Part shown: positions 1 through 8,711 of the stretch, in pieces
Numbering within the stretch: the stretch's first letter is position 1
Layout of the letters: every line of letters begins with the position of its first letter
Origin: WTGA01 sp965214055
GTDB lineage: Bacteria; Pseudomonadota; Gammaproteobacteria; Arenicellales; Poriferihabitantaceae
Reading direction: 5' to 3'
DNA: 64,000 nt
NCBI GenBank assembly: GCA_965214055.1
Contig: OZ243931.1
Span: 620,001-684,000 of the forward strand
Notes under the pieces: generated by a model
What the model was told of the DNA's origin: nothing
Databases searched by the model: none
Seen by the model: only the letters and a program-made list of their open reading frames with translations
Translations under genes and position numbers: made by a program

Positions 1-193
1 ACCAAGGGGAATACAGGACTATAAATTGCTGAATCTTCATCGTCAAATACCTGAAACATCGATATATGACAAATATAACAAAATTCTCTTGAGAAAATCA
101 TGAGAAACGCGGATATTGTGGTCGCAGAAGGCCGTACACCCGGTATCGGCCCGCGTTACTCTCCAGAAACCGGATAAATTACAGTTGAATGCC
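1..193. other. Upstream flank without a recognised gene
   Basis: No gene is convincing here. The reading frame of the downstream short-chain dehydrogenase stays open back to position 116, but the extra residues do not look like the family. No clear promoter pair was found. Confidence 0.4.
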
Positions 194-850
194 ATGAATA
201 TTCTAGTGATCGGCGGTAACCGCGGAATTGGTCTTGAATTATGCCGACAATATGCCGCCCGGGGTGACCGGGTCATCGCAACCTGCAGAAATGCCCCCGG
301 CCCGCTCGGTGAATCCGGAGCCAGAATACTCCACGGAATCGATGTGGTCAGTGCCCAGGGCATCCAAAAGCTGCAATCGGAACTGGAGAAAACCCCCGTG
401 CATCTTCTGATTCACAATGCGGGAATACTGTCCAGGGAAAATCTGGATGACCTGGATTTTGACAGGGTCCAGCAGCAGTTCATCGTCAATACCCTGGGTC
501 CGCTTCGGGTGATTCATGCGCTGCACGGTCATCTGCCCGGGAAATCCAGGATTGGCATTGTGTCGAGCCGAATGGGGTCAATCGGGGACAATACTTCGGG
601 GGGCATGTACGGTTATCGAATCTCCAAGGCGGCGGTCAATGCTGCCGGAGTGAGCCTCGCCAGGGACCTTGAACCCCTGGACATTGCCGTGGCCCTGCTC
701 CACCCCGGCCTGGTGGCCACGGACATGACGGGAGGACGGGGCATACCGCCCTCGAAAGCGGCCAGCGGCCTCATTGGGGTGATGGACCGGTTGACCCTGG
801 CCAACACGGGCCGGTTTTGGCATGCTGAAGGGTATGAACTGCCCTGGTAG
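194..850 (+). CDS. Short-chain dehydrogenase/reductase (SDR) family protein
   Basis: This is a 219-residue classical SDR, probably a cytosolic NAD(P)H-dependent oxidoreductase of unknown substrate. The N-terminus begins with a beta strand and the nucleotide-binding motif GGNRGIGLELCRQYAARG. The NAG motif follows (HNAGIL, about residue 75), then a catalytic Ser (IVSSRMGS) and a Tyr-x-x-x-Lys pair (YGYRISKAAVN). ATG 194 is chosen because the Rossmann strand starts right after it; the upstream in-frame extension to 116 has no family resemblance. It is shorter than many SDRs and resembles the C-factor/YciK-like group. It lies 44 bp upstream of the ygfB-like gene on the same strand. The family is certain, the reaction unknown. 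Confidence 0.85.
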   Translation: MNILVIGGNRGIGLELCRQYAARGDRVIATCRNAPGPLGESGARILHGIDVVSAQGIQKLQSELEKTPVHLLIHNAGILSRENLDDLDFDRVQQQFIVNTLGPLRVIHALHGHLPGKSRIGIVSSRMGSIGDNTSGGMYGYRISKAAVNAAGVSLARDLEPLDIAVALLHPGLVATDMTGGRGIPPSKAASGLIGVMDRLTLANTGRFWHAEGYELPW

Positions 851-894
851 ATTTACGGCCTCCCCTTCCCACCATCTGTTGCCGATTCCTCCCC

Positions 895-1485
895 ATGTCA
901 GAGACTGCACTGCGTGAAGCCCGCCGGTTTCAACAGAAAATATACCGGGACCTGGACGAGAAACTGAAATCCACCCCATGGAACAGCGGTGCCGCGGAAG
1001 CCCATGGCCTGTTAACCGGTTTGGCGTGCCGGGGGGTTCGAACGGAGAACATCGCCAGCAAGGTCTACCTGTTCAGGGTCGACAACCCGGAAGGGACCAC
1101 GTTGTTTGAAGGCATGCTCGAACTGGTTCTCCGTGACCTCCAATCCGAAGAACCCACCTTTAACCTGCTCCTTCCTCCCGAAGAGGCCGGTAACAAGGAG
1201 ATTGCTTTCGCCATATCGGATTGGTGCCAAGGATTTTTGCAGGGCTTCTGTTTCGATGGAGAAACCGAAATCAACCGGCAAGGTGAAGATATTCAGGAAT
1301 TGATTAATGATATGATTGAAATTGGGAATATCGATGTCACGTCAATTGAAGAAAACAATGAGGAAGACGAGAAGTCCCTCGTTGAACTGGAAGAATACCT
1401 TAGAGTGGGGATTCAGGGGATTTACGACAGAAATACCGGCCCCTTGAATTCCAGCTCTCCCAATGGAAACCGCGAAATTCAATAA
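895..1485 (+). CDS. YgfB/UPF0149 family protein
   Basis: A 196-residue acidic, mostly helical protein with the family's conserved N-terminal block, AEAHGLLTGLACRG (about residues 35-48), and the later WCQGFLQGF block (about 107-115). In Escherichia coli the homologue ygfB sits directly upstream of pepP and ubiH, as here, which supports the call. The biochemical role of the family is poorly defined. The C-terminal tail is rich in Glu and Asn and low in complexity. The stop overlaps an alternative start of pepP by 23 bp, so the two are probably co-transcribed. Confidence 0.88.
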   Translation: MSETALREARRFQQKIYRDLDEKLKSTPWNSGAAEAHGLLTGLACRGVRTENIASKVYLFRVDNPEGTTLFEGMLELVLRDLQSEEPTFNLLLPPEEAGNKEIAFAISDWCQGFLQGFCFDGETEINRQGEDIQELINDMIEIGNIDVTSIEENNEEDEKSLVELEEYLRVGIQGIYDRNTGPLNSSSPNGNREIQ

Positions 1486-1495
1486 ATTCAAGCAC

Positions 1496-2797
1496 ATGCC
1501 CAGTAACATCCACCATCGAAGACGTCAGGACCTGATGCGTTGTATCGGCGACGGAATTGCCATTCTGACCACCGCCCATCACCAGCCCAGAAATGGGGAT
1601 ACCTTTTATCCGTACCGTCCGGACAGCGATTTCTATTACCTCACCCACTTTCCCGAACCCGAGGCGGTGGCGGTACTGGCTCCCGGAAGACCGGACGGAG
1701 AATTTTTGCTGTTTTGCCGGGAAAAGGACCCCGCAAAGGAACTGTGGGACGGCCGAAGAGCGGGGATCGAGGGGGCCATGGAAACCTACGGCGCAGACCA
1801 GGCCTTCCCCATCGGCGATCTCGAAGGTTGTCTGCCTGAATTGCTGGACAATCGCGACAAGGTCTATACCATGATGGGCCGGTATCCGGAATTTGACACG
1901 GAACTGCTCCGCAGCATCAACGACATACGCGGCCGGATTCGTTCTGGAGCCCACGCCCCGGGAGAATATATCGACCTCAGGCATGTTCTCCATGAAATGC
2001 GCCTGATCAAGAAGAAAGATGAGGTGAAATTACTCCATGCGGCGGGAAAACTGGCTGCCGCAGGACACACCAGGGCGATGAGGTTTACGGCACCGGGAAA
2101 ATTTGAATACCAGGTCCAGGCCGAACTGGAATGCGAGCTTCACCTCGGCGGCAGCCCGTGCACGGCCTATCCCTCCATCGTTGCCGGGGGGGGGAATGCC
2201 TGCATCCTCCACTACACGGACAACAATTGCCAATTGAAGGACGGGGATTTGCTGCTGATTGATGCCGGTGCCGAGCTGGATTGCTATGCGTCGGACATCA
2301 CCAGAACCTTTCCGGTCAACGGCAGGTTCAGTGACGAACAGAAAGCCGTTTATGAAATCGTGCTGGAAGCCCAAAAAGCGGCCATTGATGCGGTGGCCCC
2401 GGACCTCAGCGTCATCCAATACCACGATACTGCGGTACGGGTCATCACCGAGGGACTGGTGGATCTCGGCCTGCTGAAGGGGAACGTGGATACACTGGTG
2501 GAAAACCGGGAGTACCGCCCATTTTACATGCATCGAACCGGGCACTGGCTGGGCATGGATGTACACGATGTCGGGGATTACAAAATAGACGATGAATGGA
2601 GAATACTCGAGCCTGGTATGGTGCTGACCGTGGAACCGGGGATTTACATCTCCCCGACCACAGGGGTTGAGGAGAAATGGCATCACATCGGCATTCGAAT
2701 CGAAGATGATGTCCATGTGACGAAAAAGGGGAATGAGGTCCTCACCGGCAATGTTCCCAAGGAAGTCGAGGACATCGAAGCCCTGATGGCCGCATGA
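1496..2797 (+). CDS. pepP: Xaa-Pro aminopeptidase (M24B)
   Basis: Metal-dependent aminopeptidase that removes an N-terminal residue preceding proline; cytosolic. The N-terminal domain carries the YPYRPDSDFYYLTHF block typical of PepP. The pita-bread catalytic domain shows the five metal ligands in order: Asp in LLIDAGAELD and SDITRTF (about residues 255-270), His in HRTGHWLGMDVHD, Glu in VEPGIYI and Glu in GIRIEDDV near the C-terminus. ATG 1496 is preferred because NIHHRRRQDLM then aligns with the usual PepP N-terminus; ATG 1463, overlapping ygfB, would add 11 residues. The TGA overlaps the next start by 4 nt, indicating translational coupling to ubiH. Confidence 0.95.
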   Translation: MPSNIHHRRRQDLMRCIGDGIAILTTAHHQPRNGDTFYPYRPDSDFYYLTHFPEPEAVAVLAPGRPDGEFLLFCREKDPAKELWDGRRAGIEGAMETYGADQAFPIGDLEGCLPELLDNRDKVYTMMGRYPEFDTELLRSINDIRGRIRSGAHAPGEYIDLRHVLHEMRLIKKKDEVKLLHAAGKLAAAGHTRAMRFTAPGKFEYQVQAELECELHLGGSPCTAYPSIVAGGGNACILHYTDNNCQLKDGDLLLIDAGAELDCYASDITRTFPVNGRFSDEQKAVYEIVLEAQKAAIDAVAPDLSVIQYHDTAVRVITEGLVDLGLLKGNVDTLVENREYRPFYMHRTGHWLGMDVHDVGDYKIDDEWRILEPGMVLTVEPGIYISPTTGVEEKWHHIGIRIEDDVHVTKKGNEVLTGNVPKEVEDIEALMAA

Positions 2798-4059
2798 TGG
2801 AGACCGCACTGACCGGAGCCACTGCACAGTGTGAATATGATGTTGTCATTGCCGGAGGTGGCCTGGTCGGGGCCAGTCTGGCCGTGGCGCTGGCCCCGTC
2901 ACAGAAGAAAATCCTGGTCATCGAACCCCATCCCCCGGATTCTGCCTGGCAGCCAAGCTACGATGAACGTACCGTCGCCCTGACCCACACCACCCGGGTG
3001 ATCTTTCAGGCCATGGGGGTCTGGGAAGATATCCTGTCCATGGGGGCAGAGCCGATCCTCGACATTCATGTTTCCAGCCGGGGCGGGTTCGGGCAGACCC
3101 ATTTGTCCCGCAAACATGTGGGAACCCGTGCCCTGGGGTATGTGGTCCCCACCCGGGTCATTGGCACCATTTTGTGGAACCAACTGAAAGATGCCGGCAA
3201 CATTGAGATGGCCTGCCCGGGACAGGTGGTTGAAAGCGAACCACACCGCGACCACTGCCAGGTCAGGGTTGAGGTCGACCAGGATATTCAGACCGTGCGC
3301 TGCAGGCTGATGGTGGTTGCCGACGGTGGCAGATCAAACCTGCTCAGGCAACATCATGTTGAGCCCCATACCGCGGAGTATCCCCAATCAGCGGTGCTGT
3401 GCATCGTGTCCGTGGACCGGCCTCATCACGGGCGGGCCTATGAACGTTTTACGGACGAAGGCCCCCTGGCGCTGCTTCCTCACAGCCCGCTCAACGGCAA
3501 CCATCGCTATGCGGTGGTCTGGACCACCCTGAATGAAAACCTGGAAGACCGCCTGGCCCTGGACGACCAGGGGTTCATTCAGCTCCTGCAGTCCTCGTTT
3601 GGTGACCGGGCAGGAAATTTCAATCATCCATCCCCCCGAAAAAGCTATTCCCTGAAACGCTCCACCCTGCCCAGACCCAGCCTGAACCGGACCATTGTCA
3701 TTGGCAACGCGGCCCACACCGTGCATCCCGTAGCCGGACAGGGATTCAACCTCGGTCTGCGGGATGTGGCGGAATTATCGGAAATCCTCTTCAACACCCC
3801 GGAAGAACAGGTGGGGCTGCCCTCCATGATTGATCGGTATTATAACTCACGGGTCCGGGACACCAAAATGGTCAGCGGCTTCACCCATTCACTGGTGTCG
3901 ATTTTCACGAGCCCCCGCCTTTCCCTGTCAATCGCCCGAAATATCGCCTTGCAGGCCATTGAGCACTTCCCTCCTGCCAAACGATTCCTGTTGCACCGGA
4001 CCCTGGGAATGAACGGCCGGCAAACCGGATTGGCATTGGGAATTCCCCTGGGAGAATGA
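2794..4059 (+). CDS. ubiH: UbiH-type 2-octaprenyl-6-methoxyphenol hydroxylase
   Basis: FAD-dependent aromatic monooxygenase of aerobic ubiquinone biosynthesis, 421 residues. The dinucleotide-binding motif GGGLVGASLAVALAP lies near residue 21, the DG motif VVADGGRSNLLR near residue 177, and the FAD ribityl-binding GNAAHTVHPVAGQGFN near residue 303. It overlaps pepP by ATGA and is followed after 4 bp by a second hydroxylase, matching the E. coli order pepP-ubiH-ubiI. UbiH rather than UbiF or UbiI is inferred from this order; the family alone does not decide which ring carbon is hydroxylated. Confidence 0.88.
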   Translation: MMETALTGATAQCEYDVVIAGGGLVGASLAVALAPSQKKILVIEPHPPDSAWQPSYDERTVALTHTTRVIFQAMGVWEDILSMGAEPILDIHVSSRGGFGQTHLSRKHVGTRALGYVVPTRVIGTILWNQLKDAGNIEMACPGQVVESEPHRDHCQVRVEVDQDIQTVRCRLMVVADGGRSNLLRQHHVEPHTAEYPQSAVLCIVSVDRPHHGRAYERFTDEGPLALLPHSPLNGNHRYAVVWTTLNENLEDRLALDDQGFIQLLQSSFGDRAGNFNHPSPRKSYSLKRSTLPRPSLNRTIVIGNAAHTVHPVAGQGFNLGLRDVAELSEILFNTPEEQVGLPSMIDRYYNSRVRDTKMVSGFTHSLVSIFTSPRLSLSIARNIALQAIEHFPPAKRFLLHRTLGMNGRQTGLALGIPLGE

Positions 4060-4063
4060 CGCC

Positions 4064-5281
4064 ATGACAAGCCCCGGCAATGCGGATTTTGATGTTCTCG
4101 TCGCAGGGGCGGGAATGGTGGGATGCACCGCAGCATGTTTATTTGCCGAACAGGGGTTGCGGGTGGGGCTGATCGACAGCCGGCCCATCGCCGACTGGAA
4201 CGAAAACACGATCTCTCCCCGGGTCAGTGCCCTCAACATTGCATCCGTCAACCTGTTTAAATATCTGCGGGTCTGGGCGGGCATTGAAAGAAGGCGATTC
4301 AGTCGCTATGTCAGCATGCGGGTGTGGGAGGAAGACACCGAGGCATCCATTTCATTTGATGCCCAGGAAATGGGGTATCGGGAACTGGGGTATATCATTG
4401 AAAACAATGCTGTCATCAGCGCACTCGCAGAAAAGCTTCGACAAAACTACAACGTTTCCATCCTGGAAGGAACCAGCATAACGGACAGGCAGCTGGACCG
4501 GGACAGGGTGCGACTGGAAATGGACAACCACCAGATATGCACCTGCAAACTGCTGGTTGGCGCCGATGGAGCCAACTCCAGAGTGCGGAAAATTTCCGCC
4601 ATCCACTGCCGATACTTTGATTACCGGCAGGATGCCATCGTCACCACCGTTGCCCCGGGGGAGAATCACCGGCAAACGGCCTGGCAGTGTTTTCTGCCCA
4701 CCGGTCCGGTGGCGATGCTTCCTCTTTCGGATGGACGCTGCGCGGTGGTGTGGTCCTGTGACCGGGGACTTTCTGAAGAATTGATGTCCCGGTCGGACCT
4801 GAACTTTGAATCCACATTGTCCGGGCATTTCAGGCAGCACCTTGGAGAGATTTCCCGTTGCAGCCAACGATTCCTGTTTCCGCTGGGGCAACATCATGCG
4901 ACACAGTACATTTCCACCCGAACCGCCCTGGTGGGAGATGCCGCCCACATCACGCATCCACTGGCAGGGCTGGGCGCCAATATCGGGCTCCTGGATACGG
5001 CCGCGCTGGCCCAGGTCGTGGGCAATGCCCATCGGACGGGAAAGCGGATTGCGGGGCAACCGGTCCTGCGCCGCTACGAAAGGTGGCGAAAAGGGGAAAA
5101 CAGCCTGGTCCTTTCGACCATGAAAGGTTTCAAGACCCTTTTCGGGACTTCCGCAAAACCCCTTGTCACCGCACGTCGGCTGGGCCTGAATGCGGCGGAT
5201 AGCAGCCCCCCCCTGAAACAGCTGTTCGCCCGGTATGCCATGGGTCTTGCCGGGGATATTCCAAAAGCCTGTGAAAAATGA
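4064..5281 (+). CDS. ubiI: UbiI/VisC-type ubiquinone biosynthesis hydroxylase
   Basis: Second FAD-dependent ubiquinone hydroxylase, 405 residues, a paralogue of the preceding gene. Motifs: AGAGMVGCTAACLFAEQG (residues about 10-27), VGADGANSRVRK (about 164) and VGDAAHITHPLAGLGANIG (about 290-308). The last motif usually reads PLAGQGVN; here it is PLAGLGAN, a conservative variation. It is four bases after ubiH, so one operon. UbiI is assigned from gene order; a broader-specificity UbiL/UbiM-type hydroxylase cannot be excluded. Confidence 0.83.
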   Translation: MTSPGNADFDVLVAGAGMVGCTAACLFAEQGLRVGLIDSRPIADWNENTISPRVSALNIASVNLFKYLRVWAGIERRRFSRYVSMRVWEEDTEASISFDAQEMGYRELGYIIENNAVISALAEKLRQNYNVSILEGTSITDRQLDRDRVRLEMDNHQICTCKLLVGADGANSRVRKISAIHCRYFDYRQDAIVTTVAPGENHRQTAWQCFLPTGPVAMLPLSDGRCAVVWSCDRGLSEELMSRSDLNFESTLSGHFRQHLGEISRCSQRFLFPLGQHHATQYISTRTALVGDAAHITHPLAGLGANIGLLDTAALAQVVGNAHRTGKRIAGQPVLRRYERWRKGENSLVLSTMKGFKTLFGTSAKPLVTARRLGLNAADSSPPLKQLFARYAMGLAGDIPKACEK

Positions 5282-5347
5282 ATTGAATGGGACCGTGGCA
5301 CACCGCAACGAACCGGTTGCAACCTGAAATCATGGAAGATTCTGATG

Positions 5348-5353
5348 TATAAT
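5348..5353 (+). promoter_or_regulatory. Candidate -10 element of the fur promoter
   Basis: A perfect TATAAT lies 31 bp before the fur start. No good -35 element is found at normal spacing; TTGCAA at 5317-5322 is 25 bp away, too far. A start near 5360 would give a leader of about 24 nt. Confidence 0.4.
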
Positions 5354-5383
5354 CCCGCGGTAAATCAGCGTCTTCGAATCAGG

Positions 5384-5809
5384 ATGGACAGCACGGATCT
5401 CAAACAAGCTGGACTCAAAACGACCCTGCCACGGCTACGGGTACTGTCCATTCTTGAAAACAGCAAGGTAAAGCACCTCAGTGCCGAAGATGTCTACAAG
5501 GAGTTGCTTGAAGAGAAGGAATCCACGGGGCTGGCCACGGTTTACCGGGTCCTGACACAGTTTGAAAGTGCCGGACTGGTGATTCGCCACAATTTTGAAG
5601 GGGACCGTTCGGTATTTGAACTCAACGACGAAGATCACCACGATCACATGGTGTGCGTGAAGTGTGGAAAGGTCATCGAGTTTTTTGACCAGAGAATCGA
5701 AACACAACAAGACAAAGTTGCCGAAAGCCATGATTTCTTGATTCAGGACCACTCGCTGACCCTGTATGGTCTTTGCAAGCACTGCCACGAAAAACAACCC
5801 GAAATATAA
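5384..5809 (+). CDS. fur: Ferric uptake regulator Fur
   Basis: Iron-responsive transcriptional repressor, 141 residues. The N-terminal winged helix begins with LKQAGLKTTLPRLRVL, and the recognition region is STGLATVYRVLTQFE. The metal-binding segment includes HHDHMVCVKCGKVIEF, with a second Cys pair in LCKHCHEK, as in zinc-containing Fur. ATG 5384 is chosen because the family starts shortly before this LKxAGLK block; the upstream ATG at 5345 overlaps the predicted -10. It probably regulates itself and iron uptake genes outside this window. The PfkB gene begins 15 bp downstream and may be co-transcribed. Confidence 0.95.
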   Translation: MDSTDLKQAGLKTTLPRLRVLSILENSKVKHLSAEDVYKELLEEKESTGLATVYRVLTQFESAGLVIRHNFEGDRSVFELNDEDHHDHMVCVKCGKVIEFFDQRIETQQDKVAESHDFLIQDHSLTLYGLCKHCHEKQPEI

Positions 5810-5824
5810 ACCTGGAGTACTCCA

Positions 5825-6763
5825 TTGCCTACCCTTATTACCGGCTCCTTTGCCTATGACACCATTATGGTGTTTCCGGACCAGTTCAAGAATCACATAC
5901 TGCCTGACCAGGTCCATATCCTGAATGTCTGTTTCATTATCCCGGACATGCGTAAGGAATTTGGAGGATGCTCCGGGAACATCTCCTACAATCTGCGACT
6001 CCTCGGCGGCGACCCCATACCCATGGGAACCGTCGGAGAAGATTTTGCCCCGTACCGTCAATGGATGGAACGCACCGGGCTGGACCACACCCACGTCAAA
6101 GAAATTCCAGACACTTTTACGGCCCAGGCCTTCCTCACCACGGATGCCGACAACAATCAGATTATCGCATTTCACCCGGGGGCCATGAGCCAGGCTCATG
6201 AAAACCAGGTCAGCGATGCCGGTCAGATCGAACTGGGTATCGTTTCACCGGACGGCTACGAGGCCATGATCGCGCATTCCTCACAGTTTGCGGAAGCAGG
6301 CATCCCGTTTTTCTTTGACCCTGGACAGGGACTGCCGATGTTTGACGGTGACTCCCTGAAGGACCTGATCCACCAGGCCAACTATGTTTGCGTCAATGAT
6401 TACGAATCTGAGATGCTCATGGAAAAAACCGGCCAGTCTCTGGAACAGATTGCCTCCCAGGTGGAAGCCCTGATTGTAACCCGGGGTGGCAAGGGGTCGG
6501 AAATTTACCATGACGGGCATTGCACGCACATTCCGCCGATCCGGGTTTCCGGGATCAATGACCCCACCGGGTGCGGAGACGCATTCCGGTCAGGCTTGCT
6601 TTATGGAGTCAGCCGGCAATGGGACTGGCAGTCAACCGGTCAGCTGGCATCGTTGATGGGGGGAATCAAGATCGAACACCCCGGCACCCAGAACCACCAT
6701 CCTAGCAAAAGCGATATCGAGGACAGGTACCGGGAAAACTTTGGAAGCTCCATTGCCCTGTAA
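5825..6763 (+). CDS. PfkB-family carbohydrate/adenosine kinase
   Basis: Ribokinase/PfkB-fold kinase of 312 residues. The substrate-binding GGCSGN block is near residue 47, the VNDYESEML motif near residue 200, and the PfkB signature with the anion hole and catalytic Asp is NDPTGCGDAFRSGLLYG near residue 242. The start appears to be TTG 5825, preceded by GGAG at 5813-5816; no ATG is suitably placed. The family phosphorylates sugars or nucleosides. Overall form resembles bacterial adenosine kinase-like members, but the substrate cannot be read from sequence. It lies 15 bp after fur. Confidence 0.85.
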   Translation: MPTLITGSFAYDTIMVFPDQFKNHILPDQVHILNVCFIIPDMRKEFGGCSGNISYNLRLLGGDPIPMGTVGEDFAPYRQWMERTGLDHTHVKEIPDTFTAQAFLTTDADNNQIIAFHPGAMSQAHENQVSDAGQIELGIVSPDGYEAMIAHSSQFAEAGIPFFFDPGQGLPMFDGDSLKDLIHQANYVCVNDYESEMLMEKTGQSLEQIASQVEALIVTRGGKGSEIYHDGHCTHIPPIRVSGINDPTGCGDAFRSGLLYGVSRQWDWQSTGQLASLMGGIKIEHPGTQNHHPSKSDIEDRYRENFGSSIAL

Positions 6764-6830
6764 CCCCGGGCCACCGGCACAATACCTCTGACCTCCGAAG
6801 GCCGGGCCGGGAAGCTTCAAATCCAGGCGT

Positions 6831-7562
6831 TCAGTTTTCGGCCATTTCCGCTGCAGCCAGCAACTCGTCCGGGGGGAGAAATCCGGGAATGACCTTCCCG
6901 TTATCAAGAATCATGGTCGGTGTCCCGCGAACTCCGATTTTCTGGCCCAGGAAATATTGGCTTTCAACGGGGTTTTCACACTCTTTTGGTTCCACCGTAC
7001 CGCCGGATTTGGCCACCGTCATGGCATGCCCCTGGTCTCCGGCACACCACACCGCCACGGCCTCATGATAACTTTCTGAACCAATGCCGGCTCTCGGGAA
7101 CATCAGGTAGCGCACCTGTAGACCCCGCTCCTGCAACTCGGGGACTGTTTGATGAAAACGCTGGCAATAGACGCAGTCTGTGTCGGTGAAAACGGTCACG
7201 TGGCGGCCGGTATCCGGTCCCATCACAACCATCTGGTCCAAAGGAACAGATGCGATGGTGTCCGCCATCCGTGCAGCGGTTCGTTCCTCCCCCACATGGA
7301 TCTGTCGCTCTGCGTCATACAGGTCGCCGATGAGTATCCAGTCCCCCTGACTATAGACAAACAGTTCCTGCTGCTCCAATTGAACGATAAAGGTGTTTTC
7401 CATTCCGGACTCTTCGATACTCAGAATCTCGGCATGACCGGACAACAGTTTCAAGAGGTTTCTTTTGACATTTTCAATGGGATCTTCGGCACCGACGGGG
7501 TTCCAGGCCAAACCACACACCATGGAAATCACGGTGATAAATCGCAGCATTGCAGAGTTCAT
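6831..7562 (-). CDS. dsbC: Thiol:disulfide interchange protein DsbC
   Basis: Periplasmic disulfide isomerase. It starts with a signal peptide (MNSAMLRFITVISMVCGLAW, cleavage after about residue 25), followed by a dimerisation domain and a thioredoxin fold with the active site CVYC in TDTDCVYCQRFHQ and the cis-proline loop RGTPTMI. Two further cysteines (VWCAGD and KECEN) match the structural disulfide of DsbC. ATG 7562 is preferred over 7589 because it places the signal peptide at the start. It converges with the PfkB gene. DsbD, its reductant, is not in the window. Confidence 0.92.
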   Translation of the reverse strand: MNSAMLRFITVISMVCGLAWNPVGAEDPIENVKRNLLKLLSGHAEILSIEESGMENTFIVQLEQQELFVYSQGDWILIGDLYDAERQIHVGEERTAARMADTIASVPLDQMVVMGPDTGRHVTVFTDTDCVYCQRFHQTVPELQERGLQVRYLMFPRAGIGSESYHEAVAVWCAGDQGHAMTVAKSGGTVEPKECENPVESQYFLGQKIGVRGTPTMILDNGKVIPGFLPPDELLAAAEMAEN

Positions 7563-7596
7563 TTTATTTCGGGTGGTGACAGGAGGCACGGCACGG

Positions 7597-8082
7597 CTAA
7601 TCCCTGAAGTTGGTATATTGCAGGGGCAACCCCAGGTCCTGGTCCTTCAGGAAGGCGATGGTCTGCTGCAAATCATCCCTCTTTTTTCCGGTAACGCGTA
7701 TCTGATCACCCTGAATTGCCGCCTGGACCTTCAATTTCTGGCCTTTGACCTGCTTCACGATCTTCCTGGCCAAATCAGTGTCTATCCCCTGGCGTACAAG
7801 GATTTCCTGGACAGCTTTCCCGGTGGGGCTTTCCTTGATTTCCCCTTTTTCAAGGCTTTCAAGATTGATTCCCCGTCTGGCCATTTTCAGTTGCAGGATA
7901 TCCAGCATTTGCCCGACCTTGTACTCATCATCCCCGGACAGTACCAGAAGAGGATCCGCTTCATCAATCTTCGCATTGCTCCCTTTAAAGTCATACCGGT
8001 TCGTAATTTCCCTGTTCGCCATATTCACTGCATTTTTTACTTCCTGCCAATCTACTTCAGACACGATATCAAATGAAGACAT
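7597..8082 (-). CDS. yajQ: YajQ family nucleotide-binding protein
   Basis: A 161-residue protein of the YajQ/UPF0234 family, members of which bind cyclic di-GMP in some species. It opens with MSSFDIVSEVDWQEVKNAV, the invariant family start, and carries RYDFKGSNAKI and the C-terminal RVTGKKRDDLQQTIAFL. ATG 8082 replaces a longer frame beginning at 8151, whose extra 23 residues overlap the previous gene's end and lack conservation. It sits between the nucleosidase-like gene and dsbC on the same strand. Confidence 0.93.
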   Translation of the reverse strand: MSSFDIVSEVDWQEVKNAVNMANREITNRYDFKGSNAKIDEADPLLVLSGDDEYKVGQMLDILQLKMARRGINLESLEKGEIKESPTGKAVQEILVRQGIDTDLARKIVKQVKGQKLKVQAAIQGDQIRVTGKKRDDLQQTIAFLKDQDLGLPLQYTNFRD

Positions 8083-8117
8083 ACCAAAATACCTGATCAA
8101 TGTGGATTTTTCCTGAA

Positions 8118-8702
8118 TCAGACGGTCTGTTGCACAATCTGGTTCACACACCTGAGTATATCGTCTTTTGCCTCCTCAATCAGGGTTCGTATCATTGACC
8201 GGGTCAGGGTATGGACCGGATGATCCGGACCATCCGAGATCAGTTTTATGCAATACACCCGGTCATGCAGGGTGACGGGGAGTGCAGACAGCACCCCGGA
8301 TGCTTCCATTTCATAGACAAATCCCCGGTCATACTGTTGCGCAATGCCCTTCACTGAACGGATCGCTGCCGACGGCAGGTCGACCCCGGTTCTGGTGTTC
8401 AGTTTCCATGTGCGTCCCACGGGATATTCAGATACGGACCGGGCAACCACCATGGTCCCGACTTTCCAGTCCGCGGAGCCGGCAATCCCGATATTCAACC
8501 AACCCATCCTTTCTGTCTGCTCCACAGACAGGAGATAGCCAGTGATGTGCCGGGCCCGGTCATGCCCCATCCCCCCGATCCCGAGCCGAATACCCTGGCC
8601 TTCATATACCCGGTACCCGCTGTCTGCACGGACAGGCTGCAACCCCAGTTCTTCAATGATGGGGGCCGCTTCGCCTGCAAAAGCGGTGACGATATTTAAC
8701 AG
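8118..8702 (-). CDS. Nucleoside phosphorylase/MTA-SAH nucleosidase-like protein
   Basis: Phosphorylase-superfamily protein of about 194 residues. It shows LNIVTAFAGEAAPII at the N-terminus, a LGIGGMGHDRA glycine loop, a NIGIAGSAD segment, and YEMEASGVLSAL, the site where such enzymes hold the ribose. No ATG fits: the conserved start is reached only upstream of TTG 8642. A perfect AGGAGG (8708-8713) lies 5 nt before an in-frame CTG at 8702, the likely start. The glycosyltransferase stop falls just upstream, so the two genes are coupled. The family cleaves or phosphorolyses nucleosides; the substrate here is unknown, and a hopanoid-type HpnG-like role is possible. Confidence 0.72.
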   Translation of the reverse strand: MLNIVTAFAGEAAPIIEELGLQPVRADSGYRVYEGQGIRLGIGGMGHDRARHITGYLLSVEQTERMGWLNIGIAGSADWKVGTMVVARSVSEYPVGRTWKLNTRTGVDLPSAAIRSVKGIAQQYDRGFVYEMEASGVLSALPVTLHDRVYCIKLISDGPDHPVHTLTRSMIRTLIEEAKDDILRCVNQIVQQTV

Positions 8703-8711
8703 GACAACCTC